From the NCBI GenBank assembly GCA_022539475.1, contig VCMS01000083.1, positions 1 through 64,000 of the forward strand: 64,000 bases of DNA, written 5' to 3'. The stretch is from Gracilaria domingensis (Eukaryota > Rhodophyta > Florideophyceae > Gracilariales > Gracilariaceae). The position numbers and the translations under genes were made by a program. This document shows, one piece after another, positions 1 through 10,941 of the stretch (position 1 is its first letter; each line of letters begins with the position of its first letter). The notes beneath the pieces were generated by a model. The model saw only the letters and a program-made list of their open reading frames with translations, searched no databases and was not told where the DNA came from.

Positions 1-9
1 TGCTCTACA
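1..9 (-). repeat. Last 9 bp of E1 left (3') LTR
   Basis: The window opens with TGCTCTACA. The same nine bases end the E1 right LTR at 10933-10941 and both E2 LTRs at 23020-23028 and 34001-34009. They are followed by a pyrimidine-rich stretch (10-20) that reads as a polypurine tract on the minus strand, as expected just upstream of a 3' LTR. Confidence 0.8.
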
Positions 10-71
10 TCTTCCCCCTGTCAGGCTGAGACACCTGGACTCCGTCGCGCTCGATACGCTCGCGATGGAGG

Positions 72-79
72 TATATAAG
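72..79 (+). promoter_or_regulatory. TATA-like box ahead of the E1 antisense gene
   Basis: The sequence TATATAAG lies about 100 bp before the first plausible start codon of the antisense gene (172) and about 60 bp inside the element. Position and orientation suit a plus-strand promoter for that gene. No equally clear box is seen at the matching place in E2, so the role is inferred. Confidence 0.35.
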
Positions 80-171
80 GAAGTCTCCCAAGACGGGTCT
101 GCCGAGAACTGTTCGGAGCCACCAACACCTCCGGTGTCAGTAGCGAACCTCGTCATCTCGAGCCCTCCGCG

Positions 172-1857
172 ATGTCCAACGCACCGAACGGCCCTCCGTC
201 CTCGACGGCACGCATGCAAGTATCGAACCCGCCGTTCCGGTCTGTTCCTCTCCCGCAGTCGGCGGCTGCCTCCCAGCCGGGTTCTTCCGGACAAGATCAC
301 GCTCCAGCTCAGGCTGGTCCCGCGCCCGTGTGGGATTGGTTCAACGCGAGATGCCAGCTACGCTGGGTGGATGGCCTACCGCAGGCGCGTTACGCATCCG
401 GGATCCGCACCGGCACAGTTTCCTTTTTGCCCAGGCTCCCTGGTTTGACGCCGAAGCCGTTCGGGATACAGAGCTCGTCGACTCGTACGCTGTCGACGGT
501 CAACTCCCTGGTGGGCTTCCTGCTGACGTTACCCGTTCATGGACTGGATCGCCCGCGTTGCGGTTATACCGAGCTGCCTGTTTGTAGGTCGAAACGAGAC
601 GAGACAATTCGCTCGCAATGAGATGGCCCGCATTGGGTACGCGCGACACTTCCGAGCTCCGAACGAACATCCGGTGCCGGCACAGTACCAGTACGATGTG
701 GCACGTTACCGAACTTTCGGCGAGGTCGGCTACGGCGACCATCTAGCCAACGCGTTGGACGAAATTGACCGATATTCGGATACCGTTCAGCCGCAGCAGG
801 AGTTGATCCTGTGGGCGCGGCCGATCCTTCGCGCCGAGTTCCGGTTCCTTCGCCGTCCTGGACGGTCTCAATTTCATGAAGGCCTCCGCTTCGAGAGGAA
901 ATGGCGTTCCCGCTTCGGGGTACTGGTGCCGTACCAGTGCACGGAGGTGGAACGCATTGCGCGTCACTCCCATACTGGGCGATACCTGCCGCTGCCGTCA
1001 TTCTGGCCTGCGGTCGAAGTCCCACGAGGGTGTCACGTAGAGCTACCGCCTGCCTAACTTACATAGGCTCGTACTTCATGAATGATCCGCCTCGCGCCTG
1101 TGGAGCATCCTGGCAACAGAATGGACCGTCCGCGTTGCGGCTTTCCTCCTCATCGAGGCATATGATTCGTACCGAGTTTGGTTCATCCCGGAACTCATCC
1201 GGCAAGCGATCCGAGCGTTGGATCTCTCCGAAGTGCTCGGCTCGGTCCGCAATGCGCGCGAAGCCACCGCGTTGGTGGACGTCATTGACCAGATTGACTG
1301 GAATGAGGTGCCTGCTAGTCAGGTTTCCGACGGGGTCCGTCGGCAGTCGGACCGTTCTCCCGGACGGAACGTCAACGCCGGCGACTTCGTATACTTTGAC
1401 CCATGGATTTGGGAGGTAATTGGTCCCGCTGAGGCGGCTGGTCGCCGCCGAGAGGAGCGATATATCCCGGAAGGGCACCCGCGTGGGTTCGTATACGTCG
1501 ACGATGACGGTGATGACCCTGCAGAGGGAGGAAGTCCCATGGATGAGGGGAGCCCAGTGGGGGTTGCCTGGAGCCCGACGCTACGGGAGATGACGACGAA
1601 GTCGTGATCGTTGACCCGCCCGCTGTAGCGGCTCCCGCTCCGACCGGCCCGTGGGCTCAGGATGTAGCATCCGCCGTGGGCGGCAGTTCTTCTTCACTCC
1701 GCGAGCGGCGGTCATTCGCGACTTCCTTCGAGGCGTGGGAGTGGCCGTTCCCGATACGGTGACCGACGAGTCGGAGTTGCAGGCAATAGCGGCACAGCGC
1801 TTCTCCGGGGCTCCCGGTAGTGGGGGCACCCCAGGTGCTGGACCGTCCGGCGCGTAA
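172..1857 (+). pseudogene. Antisense gene of E1, protein of unknown function (fossil copy)
   Basis: This region lies between the 3' LTR and the chromodomain and runs opposite to gag-pol. Its plus-strand translation matches the intact E2 antisense protein (23108-24961) along nearly the whole length. Shared blocks include an APWF...SYA...LPGGLP segment, YRTFGEV.YGD, RPILRAEFR.LR, FERK.RSR.G, a VEVP.GC..ELPP segment, AGDFVY.DPW and a Gly/Ser/Pro tail ending in GPSxGx. The copy is broken in a few places. No domain is recognised and there is no signal peptide or membrane segment. The Ser/Pro-rich start and the Gly/Pro-rich end look disordered. Evidence that it was once coding is the block-wise protein match to E2 despite low DNA identity. 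Confidence 0.7.
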
Positions 1858-2368
1858 TTTTCCGGCTCGAGATCCCTGACGGGCTGTAGTAGTCCGTAGT
1901 AGACCCTGATGATGAGGGGCGAACTCAATAGTTAGAGGTAAACTTCACCAGCCCTGCTGGCTTGGCCCACATTTTTCTTCCTGTTCTCCCCCTTCTCAGT
2001 GGGCAATACCTCGTTTGAGGCTGTTGCGAATGGCCCACAAGAGAGGGGTAACTTTTCCGCACAAGCGGCTGTAGCGATAAAACTTCTTAGTCTTCCTTCC
2101 AGTTTCCTGGCTTCTTCTCCTTCTTCTTAGGCTTCTTTCTTCTTTATCTTCTTCTCCACTGTAAGTGGCTTCCGCATTTCGCGGCATGTTTGTTCAGCGA
2201 AAAGCTGTCCGCTTAGAGCGGCCTGGTCCGCCTGAGGCGGCTAAGTGATCTCGAGTTAACTTCAAGTTGCATCCGCTTGACGCGGCATATTCTTGCGTAA
2301 TGCAATACTGTCCGCATGAGGCGGCATATTCCGTCTGGGACGGCTGTGCTCAATAGAGACGTGGGTGG
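1858..2368. other. Spacer between convergent genes of E1
   Basis: About 510 bp lies between the end of the plus-strand antisense gene and the end of the minus-strand chromodomain frame. I see no gene. The stretch near 2210-2345 repeats short phrases of the type gtccgc..gaggcggc, giving a loose pattern of about 30 bp. Transcripts from the two strands would have to terminate or overlap here. Confidence 0.5.
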
Positions 2369-3361
2369 TCAACCCACTTGGGCCTTGTCCAGCGTAGCCG
2401 GTATCGGTGTCCGTGTGCGACGGTGGTACTGCAAGACCTTCGAGCGAGGCAAGTGCTCAATGGGCTCGTGCGTATCCTCTGAAGAGGCGTAGCCGTACCA
2501 ACGGACTCGATACAGTAGTTCCCCGTCAGGGGCGTAGCCGTGACTTATCAGACGGTCAATGACATACTCCTCATCGAGGACCTTCCGCGCAGGATGCGGC
2601 TTTGTCGATGTATCCTCTCTCGAGGTGTCGTTGTTACCTCTCCCGTCGTGGGCTTCATTGGTTACTTTCGGCTTCCGTCCTGACGGCAAGACATCCTGTA
2701 CGCCAGGCGAGAGCCATTTTGACCATGGTGTTTCCATGTCATTCCGGCTTCCAGAGTTCTGGCTTTCCTTCCCGTATTGTCGGGCTGTTACCGAGCTTCG
2801 GTGTTCTCGAATAGCGAGCTTCCGGCGTTCCGGCAAGATCTCCCGAAGTGAGGGTGAACGGTCCGCAATGCGGTGTGCCAGCGAGTGGTGCCGTGGCACG
2901 TGCCGAGGCGACGCCTTGCCAAGCATTGCTGGCGGTGGGGCCTGCGCCGTTGCACGGCTGTGCGTTGCCGATTCAAATTCGGAATTTCCGTTTCCGGCGG
3001 CCGCAAGCCTTACAGCGGGCACGTGCCCGGCTCGTGTGTTGTCACCCTCCACTGGAGGCGGATCGCCGGCGAAGCCAGACACTTGGCGCAGCGTGCGCGC
3101 GTGTGCAGCGTTGGGCTGCTGCCCACCTACTGTGGCATGTCGGCCTGCTGTTGCGGCGGTTGCCTCCGTGTTTTCAACGGCTTCATCACTCGATGCTTCA
3201 ATAAAATCTCCCGAAATCGGGTCTGCCGTAACAACACGGTCTTTCTGGACAGGATTCTTTTCCGGTCTTCCGGCTTCTTTTGACGCGAGTGCGCTGCCGC
3301 TGCCGGGCTCCGACTGCGGCGGGCATGTACTTTCCGCATTCGCGGGCTGTACTTTCCGCAT
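2369..3361 (-). CDS. Chromodomain-bearing 3' part of E1 pol
   Basis: The C-terminal part of this frame contains a chromodomain (about 2420-2585): EYVIDRLISHG...LLYRVRWYGY...DTHEPIEHLP. It has the conserved aromatic residues and the RVRWYGY core seen in chromoviral integrase tails. In chromoviruses this module reads histone marks and steers integration into chromatin. The part before it is low complexity (Ala/Pro/Glu/Arg-rich). It overlaps the end of the longer pol frame, as a separate frame. E2 has a corresponding chromodomain frame at 25332-25685 with the same end (LDQAQVG in E2, LDKAQVG here). Confidence 0.75.
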   Translation of the reverse strand: MRKVQPANAESTCPPQSEPGSGSALASKEAGRPEKNPVQKDRVVTADPISGDFIEASSDEAVENTEATAATAGRHATVGGQQPNAAHARTLRQVSGFAGDPPPVEGDNTRAGHVPAVRLAAAGNGNSEFESATHSRATAQAPPPAMLGKASPRHVPRHHSLAHRIADRSPSLREILPERRKLAIREHRSSVTARQYGKESQNSGSRNDMETPWSKWLSPGVQDVLPSGRKPKVTNEAHDGRGNNDTSREDTSTKPHPARKVLDEEYVIDRLISHGYAPDGELLYRVRWYGYASSEDTHEPIEHLPRSKVLQYHRRTRTPIPATLDKAQVG

Positions 3362-6300
3362 TCGACGTGGCTGCTGCGGTGGTTACCACCCTCTTTTCCG
3401 GCATACCGGTCTCACGCTGCACAGCTGGGGCAGGCTCTTGTCCTTCCGTCTGTGACGGCCGTACAGTGCTATCCGCGGGCGAAGCGGCGACTTCTGCAGC
3501 AGCTACATCCTGGTGTTCTTCCGGTTCTCCGGCTTCGTGCTCCACCGAAGTGGTGCGTTCCTCTTTAGGCTTCCGCGATAACTGCGCGTTTCTCGCTTCT
3601 TTCCGAATCTTCGGCTGTACGTCGCGCGTCCGCGTGCTTTCACCACGACTTGCGTGCGGCCCGGAGGCCTGCAAAGGCACTTCCGTCGACGACGGCGACA
3701 ACGAGATCGAGCGACTTACCTCCTCCTCCCCCTCCTCAGTTGGAGCGTCGGGGGTGGTGGTGAGTATCCCCTGAGGGGCCAGTATCCGCGTGTGGACATG
3801 TGCGGCGTTCGAGACTGGCGGGTTAGCTTCCGGCTTTGCCGGCAAATCAGCAAGTCCGCGGCTAGGATGTGGCAGGACTGACAACGAAGCGCGCTCTCCC
3901 GCTGTCGCGGCTTGGTCCACAGTAGGCGTAGCGCTGTCCGGCGTTTCCGGTTGCTTTTCCTGACGAACAGGCTGTGGCGCAGGCGTTACGCGATCGCGCG
4001 AAAAACGCTCGTGTTCACCCTCAATATCGAGGACAACCGTTGTATCGGTGATAGAAATAACCCTGTAGGGGCCGTCCGCGATAGGAGAGAGCTTATGCCT
4101 CTTCTCCTTTTCCGGGTTATAGTATTCCTTCCGTAGGAAGGCGTAGTTACCTTCCCTGATCTGAGGGGCATCCCTGCGCATTCGTGCGTCGAAATTCCGC
4201 TTGTACGCGGCTTGTGCCTTATCGATGTTTTGCCTAACTGTAGGAATGATGTTCTTAAGCCAGGCCTTCCAGGCGTCCCTGTGTAGACGAGGCGAGGGGA
4301 ACTTTCCAAAGTTGGCTGTGGCTCGATAGCCACCGAAGGTGGAACGCGTGATAGCACAAGCTCGAACGGCGAGATCTGAGTAGTGCGATGAACCTGCGTA
4401 TTGTAGGCATATGTCACCGCATCGGTGTATTGATCCCACTCCGACGGATGTTCGGCAACGAATGTCCGTAATGCATTGAGCATTGTGCGGTTAAAACGTT
4501 CAACCTGCCCATTACTCTGGGGGTGGTATGTTGTCGTAAACCAGTTTTGGATCCGCAAGATGCGGCAAACGTCCTGAAAGAACTTAGCCGTAAACTGCGG
4601 TCCATTGTCCGATAACAGGTCAATCGGCGGTCCGTAGACAAAAACCCAGTGTGTAACGAAAGCTTGGGCGACCGCGCTGGCGGTAACCTTCGTCAAAGGC
4701 ACAGTCCGTACCAGTTTAGAAAAACGGTCGGTGATCACAAGTAGAAACCGGTTTCCCCGGCGAGTGCGGATAAACTCGCCGAGCAAGTCAATTGCCACGA
4801 ATTCAAGGGAGCCCTAGCAGGGAAGAGTACCAACTTCTTGGAGTACTTCCGCAGTTTGACGCGGTTCTTCGCGCAGTCAGAACATCCACGAACAGTGGCA
4901 TACGCGTCGAAAGCCATTGCTGGCCAGTAAAAGTCCTTCCGTAAGGTGTAGTACAACTTCCTGCCACCAGGGTGGGCTGACAACTTCGCGTAGTGCGACA
5001 AATGCAGTACTCGTGACTGAAGTGAGTGCGGAACCACAATCTGTGGCCTGTTTCCGACAGTTCGGATTAGAAATCCTTGGTCGTTCTCGACGAAAGGCAA
5101 CTGTGCTCCACCGTTTAGACGACTACGGATCTCCGTACAAAAACGGTCGGTGTGCTGCTCCCGGATGAGTTCCTCCGGCTTGATCGGTACGAAAGAGCCC
5201 GGTTCGGGTTGCGTGTCAGACACGGCTAAAACAGCATCGTAGATGTCCCATCCTTCCGATTCTTCATCGGCATCGCTCGAGCCGTCTTCCACGAGGAAGC
5301 ACGGTATCTCCAGATCATCGACTGGCGCAGCTTCAGCCGCTGTTTCCAAGCGGGACAGTGCATCAGCCTGAGTGTTCAGGAGTCCTTTCTTGTAACGGAT
5401 TTCGAAATCGAATTCCGACAAGCGAAGTCTCCACCGCATCAAGCGGCCAGATGGCTCTGCTATAGAGAGTAGCCAGCGTAATGCCGAATGATCGGTATGG
5501 ACAATGAAGCGGGTCCCCATAAGATAGGGCCGCAGTGTCTGTAACGCCCAGACAACTGCCAAGCACTCCTTCTCGGATACCGAGTAATTCCTCTCGTGAA
5601 CGTTGAGGCTCCTTGACCAATACCCAATTGGCAATCGCTCGCCATCATTGGTGGTCTGGAATAGGGCACAGCCGACTTGGTAGTCGCTCGCATCCGTATC
5701 TACTGCATATGGCAAACCAGCCCTAGGCAGGGATAAAACAGGTGGCGATGTCACCGCGTCCACGAGCGACGAGAAAGCCGCGACCTTGCGGTCGTCGAAT
5801 TCTTCCAGGTCGACTGGCTGGCCTTTGCGAAGAAGCTCGTTCAGAGGTGCAGCGATATCCGCAAAGTTCGGAATGAAGCGGCGATACACATTGCACAAGC
5901 CGAGAAAAGATCGGAGTTCCGTCTGCGTCCTCGGATGCTTAGCCTCTTTGAGGGATTTCACGCGTACTTCGTCAATCGAAAGCCGTCCCGGACGGATAAC
6001 ATGGCCGAGATACCTGACGGTTTCGGTAAAGAACTCACATTTCTTGAGCTTGAGCGTAATGCCTGCATCGCGTAGGACTCGCATCACATCCCGTACGTGG
6101 GTCAAGTGCTCATCCAGGTTGCTGGAGTAGACAATGATGTCATCCAGGTATACCAGGCAAGTCTTCCACTTAAAGCGGGCTAGCAAAATATCCACTGCTC
6201 GTTGAAAAGTGGCTGGCGCGTTCGTTAACCCAAAGGGCATCCGATTGAATCGGTACAATCCTTCATGACAAACGAAGGCTGTCTTGTCACGATCCTCGGC

Positions 6301-7794
6301 CCTCACGGGAACTTGCCAATAGCCCCAATTCGCATCTAGGGTTGTGAACACTTTCGCGTCGCCCAACGAATCGATGCATTCATCCATTCGTGGGATAGGA
6401 TACACATCCTTGACCGTAGCCGCGTTTAGCTTGCGGTAATCGATGCAAAATCGCCAAGACCCATCAGCTTTGGGCGCGAGCACCACCGGCGATGCCCAAG
6501 GTGACTGAGCCGGCTCGATAACTCCAGCGCGGAGCATCTTCTCAACTTGAGCTTTCTCCTCCTGCCGAGCTGTCGGTCCCGCCCTGTAAGGGTGTTGCGA
6601 AATGGGCCGAGTATTCGGTAGCAAATCAATCCGATGTTCGGTAATACCAATCTTACCCAGTGTGCCATCCCACATGGGCGTGAACTCCTCGAGCATGTGC
6701 CGCAATTTATCGCGGTGAGTCTCTGGGACATGTTCAAGATCCAGAGACTCCAGTTCCTGTACTGCCTTATCCTTCGTGTCAGCAGCACTCAGGTCCAAAT
6801 CATTACTGTCCGACGAGGTCGGCACTGCCTCCTTCGACAGGCTGCGGTTATTTGCATCCGACGAAGTCGGCGTAGCATCTTCCGACGAACTGTTCGGTCC
6901 AGTCGTTTCGGAATTGTTCCGTTCCGCCTCCCCCTCCTCAGCTTCGAGGATTCCGAGAACCTCGGCAATAGAAACCTTAGTAGGCACTATAGCCGCAGGG
7001 TGCGGAAGCAACGAACCAATAACTTGGCTCCTAACCAACCGTTGAGGAAAACGGCTGAAGTTCGCAACCAGCACCTGAAAAGGCTTCTCGGGTTCGACGA
7101 AAACAATCCCATTAGCAAGGGCAAGCTGATGCTTCTCCTGTAACGCAGGCAACGGTTGTACCGTTTGTAAGCCACATTGTGGAGACGTCACAGTAACCCA
7201 GACCTGCGATTCAGGCGGGATGCAAATAGACCGAGCGACTCGGAGCTTCGTAGACTTCCGTTCATCGGCTGTGGGCTCCTGCGCAGCAGGCAAAGGAACT
7301 TGCTTCTTCAAAGCCCGGCGCAGGGGACGCCGAACGATCGGTACAGTAGTCCCATCTTCCATTTCGATGGTTCGTTTCCGCGGTCGAATTGCATCGACGA
7401 AGCGGTCACAGAAGTCGCAACCGAGGATAACCGGCGCAGCGAGTTGCTTGCAAACCAAGAAATCGAGCTTCGCCACGTAGCGGCCAAGCCTGACGAGCAG
7501 GTCTATTACTCCCACAGTCGAAAGTGGCCGATTGTTCGCATCCGCTATATCGATCTGCGGCGCCGCACGAACGCGAGACCGCAAGTGCGGCGGAATCATC
7601 GATTCAACCAAGAAATTTGGCCCAGCTCCTGTATCGAGCACGGACAACTGCCGAACCATGTACTGGTCGGAAACACCCAGGTCGGCGTAAACTTTGTAGT
7701 TACGTTTCGCCATGACCAGGACTCTATCCGGGAACCGGCTGTTCTTAGACCGTATCCACGGGCGACGCAAGACACCAAGGTGCTCAGAGTCCAC
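3198..7794 (-). pseudogene. E1 pol: protease, RT, RNase H, integrase (fossil)
   Basis: Domains in order are an aspartic protease with LDTGAGPN (about residue 54), Ty3-type reverse transcriptase with VYLDDIIVYSS (near 6128-6147), RNase H with DTDAS and TDHSALRWLL, an integrase HHCC zinc region with HPGGRKLYYTLRKDFYWP, an integrase core with ITDRFSKLVRTVP and LLSDNGPQF, and a GPYRVI segment typical of the integrase tail. The domain order PR-RT-RH-IN places it in Ty3/Gypsy. The reading is broken toward the integrase end. It lies directly downstream of gag and in E2 the equivalent frame is open over 1444 residues. Confidence 0.88.
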
Positions 7795-7910
7795 GTCTGT
7801 AGTGGCCAGTTTCCTCGAAAGGATTGTGACCGGGGAGCGAGGCTTCTCAGCCTCAGGCGCACTAAACCCCGTCGCTGGGGGCGCCTCTCCATTGCTGGAG
7901 GCTCCCTTGC

Positions 7911-7920
7911 TCAGTTTTTC
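7911..7920 (-). promoter_or_regulatory. Putative -1 frameshift site at E1 gag/pol junction
   Basis: On the minus strand the last codons of gag read CAG AAA AAC TGA. The heptamer G AAA AAC fits the X XXY YYZ pattern of -1 ribosomal slippage, and pol lies in the -1 frame. A short hairpin candidate (GCCTCC pairing with GGAGaGGC) starts about 11 nt downstream. E2 has the identical CAG AAA AAC TGA at 30722-30733. Slippage at gag/pol junctions is well known in LTR elements. Its use here is inferred. Confidence 0.5.
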
Positions 7921-9920
7921 TGAGCGTCGCCGCCAATCTGCGGAGGTTGCGATTCCGCAGGGGCGGCTACAGTTCCACCATTCGATGGCACCGTTTCCTG
8001 GTTTCCAGGCTGAGTCTCCGCCTTCGCACGAAGGTACGATTTGTCGGGAACACGTTCCCGCTCGGCGGGCGTCAACGACTCATACTGAGGCACTATCTTC
8101 GCCATATCCCGTATGGGCATTAAGCAATTCGGAGCGATGTGCCCTGGCCTGTAACAGGTATGACAAATAAGGTGACGAAGAAGATCCGCGTTGGGCGGCC
8201 GGCGCTCCTGTCGAGGAGGATACGGGTCCCTCCATCCAGGGCGTTGGCTTCTATATCCGCCAGAGTGCGGCACGGGCAATGCCGGGACTTGACGTCCGGC
8301 GTACAGAGCGGGGTCTCCGTCCACTGTAGACTGCTCCGTCGTCGACGGCAATTCCGAACTCGGCATTGAACCATCGTCCTGTAACAGGTGCAGGTTATCA
8401 TAACCCCCTTGAACAGAACCTCGCGAGTGAGGCAGTGAGGAGTCTCGGCCTTCTACATGAAGGAGTCGGCGCGTGCGCGCCTTGATACCAGTGCGTGCTC
8501 GAGCTGCATCTCCCTCCGCTTGGGCAAATTGAACGAGTTCCAGATAGGTAATCCGGCGTTTGTTCTCCCGATAGTGGGCTACCAACGTCCGAATTGATCG
8601 GTCCAGTCCATCAACAAACATCGTACACCGCTCAGCTGCGGAGAACACGTTGCCACATCTGTGGAAAGCCTTATTGAGGCGAGTCGAATAAACGGTTTCC
8701 GACTCTTCGGCTCCTTGCTTCGTGTCTCGCAGCGCGAGTATAGCACCTTGTATCGCATTGCCTGTCGCGTAAGAGCGCAGGAGATATTGTACCGCTTCCG
8801 GCCAGCACGTAACTCCTCCTTCGGAGGCGCGAGACGACCCACGAACCGAATTGAATTGATCTTCGGCTACACCCGTCAAAAAGTACGGCAGCGCGATGTA
8901 GGCCTGTGCCTCACTCATCCGAAGTACATCGGCTTCCGCTACGAAGCGGCTAAGAAAATCCAAGACCAGAATTGGATCTTCCCCAGAGAACTTGTGGGGC
9001 TTTACCGTGAGCTCCATTTGTCGGAGATGATTTCGCACTTTGCCAGTCCCACGTGGGGTCCTCTGTGGCGTCGTGTCATCAAGCCGATAATATCGGTAAG
9101 ATAGCAGCTTCCGATACAGTAAGTTTGTCGGCTTCAACTCCTTCAATCCGAGGTGTCTCCGTCCTTTCGTACGGCCTCGTGCAACGCCAGAAGTGGCTTC
9201 AGTAGCCCGCGAACGGGATGCACGATAGCGAGAGCGCTCTTCCGCGCTGTCCGAAGAGTCGGTAGACGATCCCTTTTTGGGGCCCTCCTCATCAGAAGAG
9301 GATGAAGAAGACGAGTCAGACTCAACCTTGACCTTCTTCTTTGCCGGACGATCCCGGGAACGGCGCGAGTGCTGAGAACCCTCAGAAACCGGGGCTCCCG
9401 GCGCAACAGCATCAGATACGATGATTTGCTCGACCGTCTCCAGACGGGTAGCCAGGCGGTCCAGGCGTGCGGCAGCCTGTTCGTGCAGACCAGCCGACAC
9501 CTGTCGGTGTTCCATAATCTGGTTGACATCAGACCGTAAAACACGGACGTCGCTCGAAACATCCCGGACACCGGCTTCATCGAGCCGTTGCCGGAGTTTC
9601 GTAATATCCCGGATGAGGCCCACTTGGGAGTTCTGCAGGATGCGAACCTGAGCCTCTAATTCACGGAGGGTATACTCGTCGGACCGCGACGACATAACGT
9701 CAACCGCTGCGGCGGCATCAGCCGCAGGTGCGGTTTCAGTTGGCCCACGAGTGGGTGGGGTCCCGTTATCAGAACGGCGGCCCCGGGAAGCCGGTTTCGG
9801 GTCGCCATTGCCTGGGACCTCCAGTGCGTCCTTCGGCAACGGAGGCGAACTTGCCGGCAAGCCGGACGAACCGGGCACAGAAGCGGCACGTGGCGCGCTA
9901 CTCCTGCGACGGGACGACAT
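7911..9920 (-). CDS. E1 Gag polyprotein
   Basis: The protein is 669 residues long. The N-terminal third is Ser/Pro/Arg-rich with a heptad-like middle (about residues 80-180) suggesting coiled coil. An acidic/Ser run follows, then a retrotransposon capsid-like region (about 300-470, PHKFSGEDPILVLDFLSRF onward). A single zinc knuckle of the CX2CX4HX4C type (CHTCYRPGHIAPNC) lies near residue 590. Gag packages the element RNA into particles in the cytoplasm. It shares long blocks with E2 Gag (GRRHLGLKELKPT, SEAQAYIALPYFLTG, CWPEAVQYLLRSYAT). It ends at the putative frameshift site described separately. Confidence 0.85.
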   Translation of the reverse strand: MSSRRRSSAPRAASVPGSSGLPASSPPLPKDALEVPGNGDPKPASRGRRSDNGTPPTRGPTETAPAADAAAAVDVMSSRSDEYTLRELEAQVRILQNSQVGLIRDITKLRQRLDEAGVRDVSSDVRVLRSDVNQIMEHRQVSAGLHEQAAARLDRLATRLETVEQIIVSDAVAPGAPVSEGSQHSRRSRDRPAKKKVKVESDSSSSSSSDEEGPKKGSSTDSSDSAEERSRYRASRSRATEATSGVARGRTKGRRHLGLKELKPTNLLYRKLLSYRYYRLDDTTPQRTPRGTGKVRNHLRQMELTVKPHKFSGEDPILVLDFLSRFVAEADVLRMSEAQAYIALPYFLTGVAEDQFNSVRGSSRASEGGVTCWPEAVQYLLRSYATGNAIQGAILALRDTKQGAEESETVYSTRLNKAFHRCGNVFSAAERCTMFVDGLDRSIRTLVAHYRENKRRITYLELVQFAQAEGDAARARTGIKARTRRLLHVEGRDSSLPHSRGSVQGGYDNLHLLQDDGSMPSSELPSTTEQSTVDGDPALYAGRQVPALPVPHSGGYRSQRPGWRDPYPPRQERRPPNADLLRHLICHTCYRPGHIAPNCLMPIRDMAKIVPQYESLTPAERERVPDKSYLRAKAETQPGNQETVPSNGGTVAAPAESQPPQIGGDAQKN

Positions 9921-10062
9921 CGTTCACCGACACAGTCGGCCAATGGGCAACCAAAACAACTTCCGAAAACGGACAATGAGAGAACCGTAAGAACGGATAT
10001 TCCCAACTATCTGGGCTCCAAACAAATGAACCAACTCCAACGAACGTTGGCCAATTAAGCCG

Positions 10063-10083
10063 ATTCTAGGTCGGGAGACCAGT
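10063..10083 (-). promoter_or_regulatory. Primer-binding-site candidate of E1
   Basis: Directly inside the 5' LTR the plus strand reads tctaggtcgggagacca, ending 3-4 nt from the LTR. Read on the minus strand this begins TGGTCTCCCGAC, the form expected of a site pairing with a tRNA 3' CCA end. E2 keeps the same core (gtcgggagacca). The tRNA is not identified with confidence. Confidence 0.45.
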
Positions 10084-10084
10084 T

Positions 10085-10941
10085 TGTGGTGCAAAACCCT
10101 CGACGGGAAAACAACAAGCCGCGTCGCGGACGAGCACCTCAGGGTGTTCAGGCCCTGCTCCCTGTGAAGGGCAGTCGAGCGGCAGAACCCTCCGATAGGG
10201 CCAACACGAGCCGGGTGTAAATCCGGGTGGCCCCGATCTGGGCGTGCAGTCGGAGGTAGAAGGGGTAGAATCGGCGTAGGTATCCGGATGGTTCCGGCGA
10301 GCCACAGCGAGTGGGGGTATCCAGCCCAACGGTATGGGACGACAAAAGATCAACAAACGAGCCGCACTGCGGAGCACTGACTCGCGATAAGCGGGAAAAC
10401 TCCCGAGACAAATGGGACAAACCTACAATGTAGGGCAGAGTAGTGAAAGCCGTAAGACGGAAATGAAAACAATAAAATGGATAAGAAAAGTGCCGTGACG
10501 ACGGATTAGTACTCCTCAGGGACGGAGGTTGGTTGATCAGCCCGGAATTGCGGCGGTATTCCCCAGGATGGGGCTGGTGACCGTGCGCAAGCGGCAAGAA
10601 GATCAGAGCCAAAGGCCTCGTTGAGGTTTACTTCCCGTACAGTGGCGGCAAGTGCCGCCACTTATATACGGCACTTGAAAATATCAATTAAAATATCTAA
10701 CTATCCGGCGCTGCCGGCCAATACACTACAGGTGTGCAACCGTGGCAGGCTTGCCACGGCGCACCCGCTATCGGGCCAACTTGGCACACGTGTGCAGAAA
10801 TACTACCCTTCCTAGGCATACCCCAAAATAGGGGCACTACCCCAGTAGCCTCTCATAACCTGAGGTGTCGAAGCCGGTAACGGATCAACAAACTATGAAA
10901 AGCACCTCGGTGCATCCCCACAAAGGGCGTTTTGCTCTACA
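10085..10941 (-). repeat. E1 right (5') LTR, 857 bp
   Basis: It starts TGTGGTGCAAA and ends TTTGCTCTACA, matching the E2 LTR ends (TGTGGGGCAAA...GCTCTACA) while the interior has diverged. The flank that follows (gcaac...) belongs to a Copia-like remnant. Its partner LTR is outside the window apart from 9 bp. Confidence 0.8.

Larger units (their letters stand above)
1..10941 (-). mobile_element. E1: chromodomain Ty3/Gypsy LTR retrotransposon, left LTR cut by window edge
   Basis: The gag and pol genes run on the minus strand. In order from right to left the element has its 5' LTR (10085-10941), a primer-binding-site candidate, gag, protease, reverse transcriptase, RNase H, integrase, a chromodomain, an antisense gene of about 560 residues, a polypurine tract and the last 9 bp of the 3' LTR (1-9). 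The ends carry TG...CA, and both E1 and E2 LTRs finish in TGCTCTACA. The element looks broken, with several breaks spread over pol and the antisense gene, while gag reads open. Its target duplication cannot be tested because the left flank is outside the window. It sits inside a Copia-like remnant that resumes at 10942. E1 is a diverged sister of E2. Confidence 0.9.

Noticed and set aside
2559-3455. 298-residue plus-strand frame opposite the E1 chromodomain part
   Set aside because: It is the shadow of the low-complexity coding sequence on the minus strand and has no domain. The E2 counterpart does not preserve it.
7177-7923. 248-residue plus-strand frame opposite the E1 protease region
   Set aside because: Composition is that of a reverse-strand shadow of pol and it matches nothing. 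Pol on the minus strand explains the sequence.
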